DNA of 13,391 nt from CAZJRB01 sp964547995 (GTDB taxonomy: Bacteria > Planctomycetota > Planctomycetia > Pirellulales > Thermoguttaceae): NCBI GenBank assembly GCA_964547995.1, contig CAZJRB010000160.1, positions 1 to 13,391 on the forward strand, in the 5' to 3' direction. The notes beneath the pieces were generated by a model that searched no databases, had not been told where the DNA came from, and worked only from the letters and a program-made list of their open reading frames with translations. The position numbers and the translations under genes were made by a program. Shown here in pieces: positions 9,401 to 13,391 of the stretch (position 1 is its first letter; each line of letters opens with the position of its first letter).

Positions 9401-10594
9401 CGTGAACGTGATGTGCATCTCGCCGGTTCCCCAGAGCATGGCGTTTTGCAGCGCCGGATCGACTTCCTCCCAGGCGGTCTCCAGGATGGTGCCGTGTTCG
9501 AGACCGTATTTGCGTTCGAGCGTTTCGGCCACGCCGCGATAGATGTGCCGCTTCCAGCGCCCCACGTTCCGCCAACCGCCCAACAGCTCGATGCAACCCT
9601 GCTGGAACGACCGCGTCGGATCGGGGATCAGTGCGTCGGGATCGAACGTGTAGATCTGGCCCAGCCCGTCGCACTCAGGGCACATCCCCTGCGGGCTGTT
9701 GAAGCTGAACATCTGCGGGCTGGGCGGCTCGAAGCTGAGTTGGCAATGCGTGCAGGCGTAGTGGGCCGAAAGGTGGATGTCGGGGTTCGGGGCTCGGGGC
9801 TCGGGGTTCGGGGTTCGGGGTTGTGCTGCCCGATCCCCGATCCCCGATTCCCGATCCCCGATCCCCGATCCCCGACTCCCCACTGCGACAATCAGGTTTC
9901 CCTCGCCGAAGCGCAACGCGATCTCGACCGCTTCGGCCAGCCGGGGACGTACTTTCGGGCCGATCGTCAACCGATCGACGGACAGCTCGATGTTGTGCCG
10001 CATCTGCCGATCGAGCCGCAGGTCGTCGCTTAATCGCACGACGTTGCCGTCCACCCGTGCGCGGACGAACCCTTGCTTCAGCAGGTCCTCGAACAGGTCG
10101 CGGTATTCGCCCTTCTGCCCGCGCACCAGCGGCGCAAGGACCAGAATCTTCGCCCCCTCAGGCAGGGCGAGAATCCGGCCGAGGATCTGCTCGCGGGTCT
10201 GGGCCGTAATCGGCCGCCCGCACTCGGGGCAGTGCCCCTTGCCGACCCGGGCGTAGAGCACTCGAAGGTAATCGTAAATCTCGGTGATCGTTCCGACCGT
10301 CGAGCGGGGGTTCTGCCCGGCCGACTTCTGCGAGATCGAGATCGACGGGCTCAAGCCGGCAATCAGGTCGACGTCCGGTTTGGGCATCTGCCCGAGAAAC
10401 TGCCGCGCATAGCTCGACAGGCTTTCGACGTATCGCCGCTGGCCCTCGGCATACAGTGTATCGAACGCCAGCGAACTCTTGCCCGACCCGCTCACGCCGG
10501 TAAAGCAGATCAACCGGTTCCGCGGCAGCACAAGATTGATATCCCGCAGGTTATGCTCGCGGGCGCCTCTAATCAGAATATCCGAAGCAGCCAT
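3404..10594 (-). CDS. uvrA: Double-length UvrA (UvrA-UvrA fusion) with duplicated C-terminal extension
   Basis: UvrA is the DNA-damage-recognition ATPase of nucleotide excision repair, loading UvrB at lesions; it normally has about 940 residues and works as a dimer. This 2396-aa protein holds two complete copies (about 1-985 and 1027-2010), so it may be an intramolecular dimer. Copy 1 has Walker A GVSGSGKSS at 33 and 687, Walker B LYILDEPSIGLHPRD near 557 and LYLLDEPTTGLHFAD near 899, signatures LAGGE (535) and LSGGE (876), and zinc pairs C122/C125, C281/C284, C305/C308, C444/C447, C786/C789 and C809/C812. Copy 2 has Walker A GPSGSGKSS (1055) and GTSGSGKSS (1725), LSGGE at 1539 and 1914, and zinc pairs 1144/1147, 1281/1284, 1305/1308, 1458/1461, 1824/1827 and 1847/1850. 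Residues 2041-2396 are an extra region made of two related repeats. Linkers near 990-1026, 1388-1420 and 1650-1695 are basic and low in complexity, and several contain repeat DNA. The ATG at 10594 begins the canonical UvrA N-terminus (ILIRGAREHNL). Confidence 0.97.
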   Translation of the reverse strand: MAASDILIRGAREHNLRDINLVLPRNRLICFTGVSGSGKSSLAFDTLYAEGQRRYVESLSSYARQFLGQMPKPDVDLIAGLSPSISISQKSAGQNPRSTVGTITEIYDYLRVLYARVGKGHCPECGRPITAQTREQILGRILALPEGAKILVLAPLVRGQKGEYRDLFEDLLKQGFVRARVDGNVVRLSDDLRLDRQMRHNIELSVDRLTIGPKVRPRLAEAVEIALRFGEGNLIVAVGSRGSGIGDRESGIGDRAAQPRTPNPEPRAPNPDIHLSAHYACTHCQLSFEPPSPQMFSFNSPQGMCPECDGLGQIYTFDPDALIPDPTRSFQQGCIELLGGWRNVGRWKRHIYRGVAETLERKYGLEHGTILETAWEEVDPALQNAMLWGTGEMHITFTWRRGPSGYKWGGKFEGIIPKLLSQYRNTKSRPQRRMLEKYMRVIGCGRCGGRRLNPQARAVTVTTASPKFKDKPARSLPEVCELAVSDAEEFFGKLELDAAGRKIASEALKEICGRLQFLKNVGLDYLTLGRTAPTLAGGEMQRIRLAGQIGCGLVGVLYILDEPSIGLHPRDNDRLLETLAGLRDQGNTVVVVEHDEDTMRAADHIVDFGLGPGIHGGRVVATGPVEQIIAEPKSITGQYLCGRQEIEVPATRREGNGHHLVVRGAKHNNLKNVDIEIPLGKFVCVTGVSGSGKSSLVNDILVEALRRDLNAGLGDPGEHGEIDGLAHLDKMIAIDQSPIGRTPRSNPATYIKVFDEIRRLYAQLPDSKARGYQPGRFSFNVAGGRCEACDGNGSNKLEMDFLADIWVTCPVCEGHRFNRETLQIRFKGKSIANVLDMDVQEALEHFQNIPKIARKLQTLHDVGLDYMKLGQPSPTLSGGEAQRVKLARELVKIGTGQTLYLLDEPTTGLHFADIELLLQVLHGFVEAGNTVLVVEHNLEVVKTADWIIDLGPEGGQQGGWIVAAGTPEEVARSKRSHTGRVLRAVLPGIDAKAKRSRISSAARISPAGEKSLRGGTKSAPRAELAKAIRVRGARQHNLKDINVDVPRDRITVCCGPSGSGKSSLAMDTIYAEGQRRYVESLSAYARQFVGQMPKPHVEYIEGLSPAIAIEQKRTGHTPRSTVGTVTEIYDYLRILMSRLGEPYCPDCDVPIGTQSADEIIGKIMDHPSGTRLYLMAPLRIHVGEHYEVLFAELRASGYPRVRIDGTIYPIDEAPPIDRRRRHEIEVVIDRQTVRHDARSRIADSVENALSLGRGVLHVAYPSRDVPEPEWPVEVHSQHFSCDRCGRSFQPLSPHNFSFNSSLGWCPACEGLGVQTGTNPAALLRDPQSTLAEGAVALWPGAGSRLFPPMLDAFSKATGVPTDVPFDRLAAKHRRLVMHGTGDQWFDVPIKPRPSVAPKAPKRKIKETTKPRPVVAENPAKRPLLRFQYKGLYPALEEAGRLSPRLRGKLEHLVDEVECTVCNGSRLHDVASAVQLRGRTIDEFCRMPLGRLLREFTDWQPDTTEQKIAGEVIREIRDRLQFLADVGLDYLTLSRPGPSLSGGEMQRIRLAAQVGSGLCGVLYVLDEPTIGLHPRDNKRLLRALRKLRDLGNTLLLVEHDREVVSSADGLLDFGPKAGRRGGQIVAKGTPKQVATRKASVTGPYLAGKKAIPIPTNRRMPSSEVLAPPGPQSRGVGKKKASAKKGIAKKGGVSAPNGWLEIVGARQNNLKNINARIPLSTFTVVTGTSGSGKSSLVEEVLYNALARTLHRAKTFAGAHDAIRGVERVNKVIRVDQQPLGQTPTSNPATFTGVFDLIRSLYAQLPESKLRGYTPRRFSFNVAGGRCEKCEGNGQLCIEMHFLPDVWVECDTCHGQRYNPETLAVKYHNRSIADVLDMSCGDAVKLFENIPKIRRILQTLCDVGLDYLTLGQPAPTLSGGEAQRVKLAAELSRPDTGNTLYLLDEPTTGLHFEDLAKLLDVLNRLVDLGNTVVVIEHNLDVVKTADWVIDLGPEAGELGGNVVVAGTPEDVVKHARAYKRAPKKRRWPQEKVSPKKAASLVMRSYTGEELEPVLKAGPYVERKMFDFAAELARRTSDLDITQVGRGAKMPWQVDGRKWHTVDRVGRTGNPCRWDGRVLADVIDRIQEDADLFSETDWGNRTIVEIRAAKKSDGWFFHAITGEEWLLKMKFRTTRNTFDRDELIGRLDLKPLNDMPDLPLYGTQPRVRCRNLRGPWQEVELRVHSYDEIDNDGFRRFVDEAIAGFRRFRERVQKKSDILQPWKQLGRTWHFARKGFPIGKRVRWEPKVLERLINTLTEIAPDGWIVWENKQVVPIYVEAQKDPWAAVQTKKLDAVYLHLTSPKGLFTMGQITQLGHNPTFDGQREQIDVITLKFRTPADLKRGKLEEFLRGHLAKTVNRG
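5577..5598. repeat. Perfect 9-bp GC hairpin inside the uvrA coding sequence
   Basis: CCCCGGGAC (5577-5585) and GTCCCGGGG (5590-5598) are perfect inverted repeats around a 4-base loop. They lie in frame and encode part of the linker PPGPQSRGVG (about 1667-1676), between NBD1 and NBD2 of the second UvrA copy. Such palindromes are typical of dispersed short repeats, and a coding location is unusual. Confidence 0.6.
6351..6432. repeat. Two copies of a 25-base palindromic repeat inside uvrA
   Basis: The unit is GCGACC, three bases, GGTCGC, GGCTTT, then TGTAG or TATAG. It occurs at 6351-6375 and 6408-6432. Each copy contains a 6-bp perfect hairpin. The pair encodes the basic, proline-rich insert at about 1388-1415, where KPRP occurs twice. 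The insert interrupts the second UvrA copy between WFDVPI and LLRFQYKGLYPALEEA, a place where the first copy and ordinary UvrA proteins have a shorter loop. Confidence 0.7.
7574..7609. repeat. 18-bp tandem duplication in the linker between the two UvrA copies
   Basis: The 18-base blocks 7574-7591 and 7592-7609 are direct repeats with two mismatches; both contain GCTGATCCGCG. In the protein they give a repeated six-residue motif around RISSAA and RISPAG (about 996-1007). This is the junction joining the two UvrA halves. Confidence 0.6.
9782..9881. repeat. Facing 7-base G-rich and C-rich arrays inside uvrA (G-quadruplex potential on both strands)
   Basis: Six units close to GGGGTTC run from 9782 to 9822 on the plus strand. 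They are followed by about eight units close to CCCCGAT from 9829 to 9881. The period of 7 gives three reading frames in turn, but the block keeps the gene open and encodes about residues 238-271 (a Gly/Arg/Asp part containing SGIGDRESGIGDR, then a Pro/Asn part containing RTPNPEPRAPNP). It interrupts the first UvrA copy just before the CTHC zinc pair. The two arrays are partly complementary and could fold as a long hairpin. The spacing of G4 runs fits quadruplex formation on either strand. Confidence 0.85.
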
Positions 10595-10632
10595 AATCCG
10601 TGGCTATTGGGGTCCGGGGAGCGAAACCCTGC

Positions 10633-10661
10633 ATTATACCGCAACGCCACGATCCCGGGAA
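10633..10661 (-). promoter_or_regulatory. Probable uvrA promoter
   Basis: Read on the minus strand, TATAAT (10638-10633) is preceded by a 17-base spacer and TTCCCG (10661-10656). The -10 box is a perfect match, and the -35 is weak. Transcription would begin near 10626, leaving a leader of about 30 bases before the ATG at 10594. I see no LexA-type operator. The ribosome binding site is weak. Confidence 0.5.
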
Positions 10662-10740
10662 GGACCAAAATTCCCGAGTGATACCGCGTTTTGCAATGGC
10701 CGAGAGTGTCCCGGAAGCCGAGAACCTGAACCGTGAACCC

Positions 10741-10769
10741 TTCCCGAGCATGCTTCTGTGGGCTACAAT
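10741..10769 (+). promoter_or_regulatory. Probable promoter of the 78-aa gene and AAA+ ATPase
   Basis: TTCCCG (10741-10746), 17 bases, then TACAAT (10764-10769). It lies about 75 bases upstream of the ATG at 10844. The same -35-like hexamer and spacing appear in the divergent uvrA promoter. The 250-bp intergenic space 10595-10843 shows no convincing gene of its own. Confidence 0.4.
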
Positions 10770-10843
10770 ACCCTCATTGCGAAGGGACGCTGAAGCTCGA
10801 GAAGCATCGGGAACAAATCACTGGCACTCTTGGGGATCTCACA

Positions 10844-11080
10844 ATGGCACTCAAAACAATTGATCTCTGGAATTCCGATCGAACGGGAGTGCGCGGAAAG
10901 CGTATCGAGCAGTTGATTGGTTTCAGCGACGAAGGAAAACTCCTTGATCGGAATATAACCTCTCAAAAATGGATTAGCTTCTCCCAGTCTTCCTCACGCT
11001 GCCCTCTAATCCCTGATTCCGGCCTGCTCCCCGAATTGGCCCAAACCGATTACACTTCGGAGAGTTCAAAGGTATCGTAG
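10844..11080 (+). CDS. Small protein of unknown function (78 aa)
   Basis: The first half looks like real protein: MALKTIDLWNSDRTGV, then GKRIEQLIGFSDEGKLLDRN, a mixed charged helix pattern. The second half is Ser-rich and less convincing. The same frame is open upstream to 10733, but the ATG at 10844 is preferred because GGGGA lies 8-9 bases upstream and the proposed promoter precedes it. The stop TAG (11078-11080) is immediately followed by the ATG of the ATPase gene, so translation of the two is probably coupled. Another plus-strand frame (11017-11094) encodes a protein-like stretch ending HFGEFKGIVDGKTV, which raises the possibility of a frameshift near the end of this gene. I recognise no family. 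Confidence 0.5.
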   Translation: MALKTIDLWNSDRTGVRGKRIEQLIGFSDEGKLLDRNITSQKWISFSQSSSRCPLIPDSGLLPELAQTDYTSESSKVS

Positions 11081-12748
11081 ATGGCAAAACCGTATAGAAG
11101 CATGAACTCCGCAAGCGAGAGTGGGCGATCACACAATGAGGCCTGCAAGCCCAAGTTGCGTATGAAAATCAAGTTCCGAAAGTCAACATCGAAGTATTTT
11201 GGCGAAGCTGTTCAAATTGCAAGACAACTGCCAGGGTACGAATGTCATGGAGAAGGACGAGAGCAACTACACTCGGTTGATCTTCGTATAGACCTGCACG
11301 CTCTAGACCTCTGGGATGATGTTTGGAAGTTGTGCTGGAAGGTACACAACTGGAAGGCAAGCCAAATCGAAGTCGAGGGGGGTGAGGGAAATACACTCTT
11401 TGGACTCCACCACCAGGTCAACGAAGTAAGATCCTGTCACCAGGGCCGCCTTGATAGCGAATTGGGCGATCAGTATTGTTCAGGCAAAGATGCTCCAGAT
11501 GACGAAGCAACTTGTTTTGGTTGTCGCCTTACGAGAGGCATCTCCCGGAGACTCGGCGAATGGGAAGAGAAGCGAGATTTCTATTGGTATCAGTACGGTG
11601 CATTCTCTGATGATCAATCTGGATTTGTTGTGGACAGAAAACAGATATTTCGGATCATCAAGAAAGAGACTGGCACGGACTTGTGTACGCTCTGCCCCGC
11701 CTTTAACTGGTCGCGAGTACGCTCTGACATTGCGGATTTGCCAGATGCCATCGAACTCAACGACTCGTCAGAGTTCGCAATACGGTATTCCAAAATCAAC
11801 AACAAGCCTCTCGGAATTGAACCTCGTGAGGCCGATGATTACGCATCTGGTTTTCCGCAGCTTTTTCCCGAGATTCCTGGCGTATTCTCTGGCACGAGTG
11901 AAGATTCGGCTATCGATCAGCAGGGGGAATGCCACAAGCGAAACGTACCAACCGTGCAATACTCTGAGGTTGCGGGACAAGAGCAAGCCCTAAGCGCGAT
12001 CAAAGATATTGTACACCTTCCGCTTGCATACCCAGATTACTACGAGAAGGTTGGGATCGAGCCTCAGCGTAGCGTGATCCTTTACGGCCCTCCCGGCAAT
12101 GGTAAGACCCTAATTGCAAAGGCGGTGGCAACGGAGAGCAATGCTCACCTCGAAATCATTAACGGCCCCGAGGTCTTATCGAAATGGGTAGGTGAGAGCG
12201 AACATAACCTTCGGCAAGTCTTTGGCCGAGCCCGGGAACTTCAGCCGAGTGTGGTGCTAATCGACGAGATCGACGCAATTGCGCCAACAAGAGGTTCACT
12301 ATCGCAACAGCATGAAGTTACCCTGATCTCGCAACTGCTCGTCCTGCTGGATGGGCTTGAAGAACTGGGGAGGGTTGCGGTCATCGCGACGACAAATCGC
12401 ATCGAGGCAATCGATCCAGCTATTCGCCGTGCTGGACGGTTCGACTACCACATCGAGGTTTCGATGCCGAATGAGGCAGGCCGCAAAGCAATACTCGAAA
12501 CACACCTGCGAAATATAAAGGTAGGCCCTGAACTTGAGGCATCTCGAGTTGCCACCCTATCTCGAATTGCCAGCTTGTGCGAGGGGTTCTCAGGCGCAGA
12601 ACTCGCCGCACTCTGCCGCGAGGCAGGACAAATTGCGATAAGGAGAGGGATAGCTGCAGAAATGGACGCAGCCGAAGTAGCGATTGGTGAACGCGATCTG
12701 ATCGTTGCGTTCGAGGCGATTTATCAGAAACGAACCAGCGGTTCCTGA
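11081..12748 (+). CDS. AAA+ ATPase with cysteine-rich N-terminal domain
   Basis: This 555-aa protein has a single C-terminal AAA module of the Cdc48/FtsH-like classic type. Visible motifs are Walker A GPPGNGKT (336-343), pore-loop-like KWVGESE (368-374), Walker B VVLIDEID (391-398), sensor 1 ATTN (436-439), arginine-finger region RRAGRFD (449-455) and sensor 2 region GFSGAEL (502-508). It should form a ring that remodels or unfolds a protein partner using ATP. No protease motif or membrane segment is present. The N-terminal 230 residues match nothing I know. They contain C119, H120, C133, C145-x2-C148 and C202-x2-C205, which could bind zinc; WDDVWKLCWKVHNW (78-91) is unusually rich in Trp. 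This part probably selects the substrate. The start at 11081 is supported by AAAGG (11068-11072) eight bases upstream and by abutting the previous stop. A later ATG at 11162 (MKIKFRKS) is possible but has no ribosome binding site. Confidence 0.88.
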   Translation: MAKPYRSMNSASESGRSHNEACKPKLRMKIKFRKSTSKYFGEAVQIARQLPGYECHGEGREQLHSVDLRIDLHALDLWDDVWKLCWKVHNWKASQIEVEGGEGNTLFGLHHQVNEVRSCHQGRLDSELGDQYCSGKDAPDDEATCFGCRLTRGISRRLGEWEEKRDFYWYQYGAFSDDQSGFVVDRKQIFRIIKKETGTDLCTLCPAFNWSRVRSDIADLPDAIELNDSSEFAIRYSKINNKPLGIEPREADDYASGFPQLFPEIPGVFSGTSEDSAIDQQGECHKRNVPTVQYSEVAGQEQALSAIKDIVHLPLAYPDYYEKVGIEPQRSVILYGPPGNGKTLIAKAVATESNAHLEIINGPEVLSKWVGESEHNLRQVFGRARELQPSVVLIDEIDAIAPTRGSLSQQHEVTLISQLLVLLDGLEELGRVAVIATTNRIEAIDPAIRRAGRFDYHIEVSMPNEAGRKAILETHLRNIKVGPELEASRVATLSRIASLCEGFSGAELAALCREAGQIAIRRGIAAEMDAAEVAIGERDLIVAFEAIYQKRTSGS

Positions 12749-12765
12749 TTGGCCTCTTCGCTTGT

Positions 12766-12785
12766 TCCCAAGCTTCAGCTTGGGA
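12766..12785. repeat. 8-bp perfect hairpin between the ATPase and the 60-aa gene
   Basis: TCCCAAGC (12766-12773) and GCTTGGGA (12778-12785) flank the loop TTCA, 17 bases after the ATPase stop. No T-run follows, so it is not a classical terminator. It looks like a dispersed extragenic palindrome. It could still stabilise the 3' end of the ATPase message or partly separate it from the next gene. Confidence 0.6.
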
Positions 12786-12841
12786 GCCAGAAGAAGCATA
12801 ACCTACATCTAGCGTACACGTAGCAGAAATGGAGGCCCGCA

Positions 12842-13024
12842 ATGAAGAGTCGAGAGGAACGAGAACGAGAACTTCAACAACTGGCTACCACCGAGTCCGG
12901 CAAGTACCAGCTCTCTGAGCTTTATCGCGAGCTGTTCAACATACCGGCCGGACAAACGATTGAGCCCGGCACTCCGTTGATCGCTGGTATTCTGTCTAAG
13001 GAGTATCCTAAGGACAGCGTATGA
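12842..13024 (+). CDS. Small conserved-looking protein of unknown function (60 aa)
   Basis: The ATG is preceded by GGAGG (12831-12835) with six bases between, the best ribosome binding site in the window. The N-terminal half is a charged amphipathic helix (KSREERERELQQL, ending SELYRELF). The second half contains IPAGQTIEPGTPLIAGIL and ends KEYPKDSV. There is no signal peptide, membrane segment or Cys. It lies 93 bases after the ATPase gene on the same strand and could be its partner or regulator. That link is inference from position only. Confidence 0.75.
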   Translation: MKSREERERELQQLATTESGKYQLSELYRELFNIPAGQTIEPGTPLIAGILSKEYPKDSV

Positions 13025-13069
13025 ATCTATGGTAAGCGCAGCCGGCGCCGAGCGATTCGTTTCTCGTCC

Positions 13070-13087
13070 ACGGGCGTTTACGCCCGT
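13070..13087. repeat. 7-bp hairpin after the 60-aa gene
   Basis: ACGGGCG (13070-13076) and CGCCCGT (13081-13087) flank the loop TTTA, 45 bases downstream of the stop codon. No T-run follows directly. It is the first of a series of palindromes that continues to the end of the window. Confidence 0.55.
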
Positions 13088-13116
13088 TGGCGGCGGGTCA
13101 CCCAAAAACCCCAATC

Positions 13117-13131
13117 AGTCCCGTAGGGACG
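13117..13131. repeat. Outer copy of the AGTCCCGTAGGGACG palindrome
   Basis: GTCCC and GGGAC pair around GTA. The same 15-base unit recurs at 13187-13201 and, inverted, at 13298-13312. All three lie in non-coding DNA. Confidence 0.75.
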
Positions 13132-13144
13132 TTCGACAATAGCC

Positions 13145-13355
13145 CAGCGATTTATCGCTGGGTTGCAGGAACGCGCCAGGTGCGGAAGTCCCGTAGGGAC
13201 GATTGAATGGACGATTCGGAAGGGCGATGACGAAACGCGGCGCCGTGTCTTCCCCGCATGCCGCCGTATCGCGTACAATGCACCGGCCGGATTCAATCGT
13301 CCCTACGGGACTTCTCCGGGTTGGCGCAAACCGCGAACCCAGCGATAAATCGCTG
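13145..13355. repeat. MITE-like structure: inverted arms of about 64 bp around an 82-bp core
   Basis: The left arm (13145-13208) holds a hairpin CAGCGATTTATCGCTG, a 20-base spacer, and the GTCCCGTAGGGAC palindrome extended by GATTGAAT. The right arm (13291-13355) holds the same parts in reverse order and orientation. The inner 24 bases (13185-13208 and 13291-13314) are perfectly complementary, as are the outer 20 bases (13145-13164 and 13336-13355); the spacers share TGGCGC but diverge elsewhere. The core (13209-13290) encodes nothing recognisable. The whole stretch 13025-13391 has no convincing gene. Confidence 0.75.
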
Positions 13356-13391
13356 ATACCATGAAAGAGCGGGCCTCCTGCGAAAGGTACA

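Noticed and set aside
6761..10033. Long plus-strand frames at 6761-8029 and 8414-10033
   Set aside because: These are also antisense shadows of uvrA, with low-complexity Arg/Asp/Val-rich products and no domain.
10600..10863. 87-codon plus-strand frame across the uvrA/cassette intergenic region
   Set aside because: It runs through both proposed promoters, has no ribosome binding site and has no protein-like pattern.
12766..12785. Rho-independent terminator after the ATPase gene
   Set aside because: The hairpin is perfect, but the bases after it (GCCAGAAGAAG) contain no T-run.
13117..13355. CRISPR array
   Set aside because: The repeats are palindromic, inverted relative to each other, irregularly spaced and only two or three in number. 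There are no cas genes nearby.

Overview
The window looks like chromosomal DNA from a planctomycete (Planctomycetota, probably Pirellulales-like). That assignment is an inference. It rests on a secreted PEP-CTERM protein, a double-length UvrA with a C-terminal extension, a DDE integrase of a type I associate with planctomycetes, and many short GC-rich palindromic repeats. No rRNA, tRNA or CRISPR array is visible.

Layout. Positions 1-133 may hold the tail of a gene entering from the left. A promoter-like site (289-318) precedes a PEP-CTERM exported protein (442-1185), which is closed by a strong intrinsic terminator (1212-1246). About 500 bp without a convincing gene follow. Next comes an intact DDE transposase on the minus strand (1754-2827) with a 12-bp inverted repeat just upstream of it (2851-2911). 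A small plus-strand ORF of unknown function (3052-3381) converges on the dominant gene of the window.

That gene (minus strand, 10594-3404, 2396 aa) encodes two complete UvrA proteins in tandem, followed by about 355 extra residues that are themselves an internal duplication. All four ATP sites and all zinc-binding cysteine pairs are present, so both UvrA halves look functional. The coding sequence carries four in-frame blocks of repeat or palindromic DNA, all in linkers or surface loops: 9782-9881, 7574-7609, 6351-6432 and 5577-5598. The gene appears to have taken up small genomic repeats without losing its frame.

Divergent from uvrA is a plus-strand group in a less GC-rich style. It holds a 78-aa unknown protein (10844-11080), an AAA+ ATPase with a novel-looking cysteine-rich N-terminal domain whose start directly abuts the preceding stop codon (11081-12748), and a 60-aa unknown protein with a strong ribosome binding site (12842-13024). 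The two divergent promoters proposed for uvrA and this group share the form TTCCCG-17 nt-TAnAAT. The function of the group is unknown. An ATP-driven remodelling or unfolding machine with a dedicated small partner is the simplest reading.

The right end (13070-13391) is non-coding and full of palindromes. Part of it forms a MITE-like structure: arms of about 64 bp in inverted orientation around an 82-bp core.
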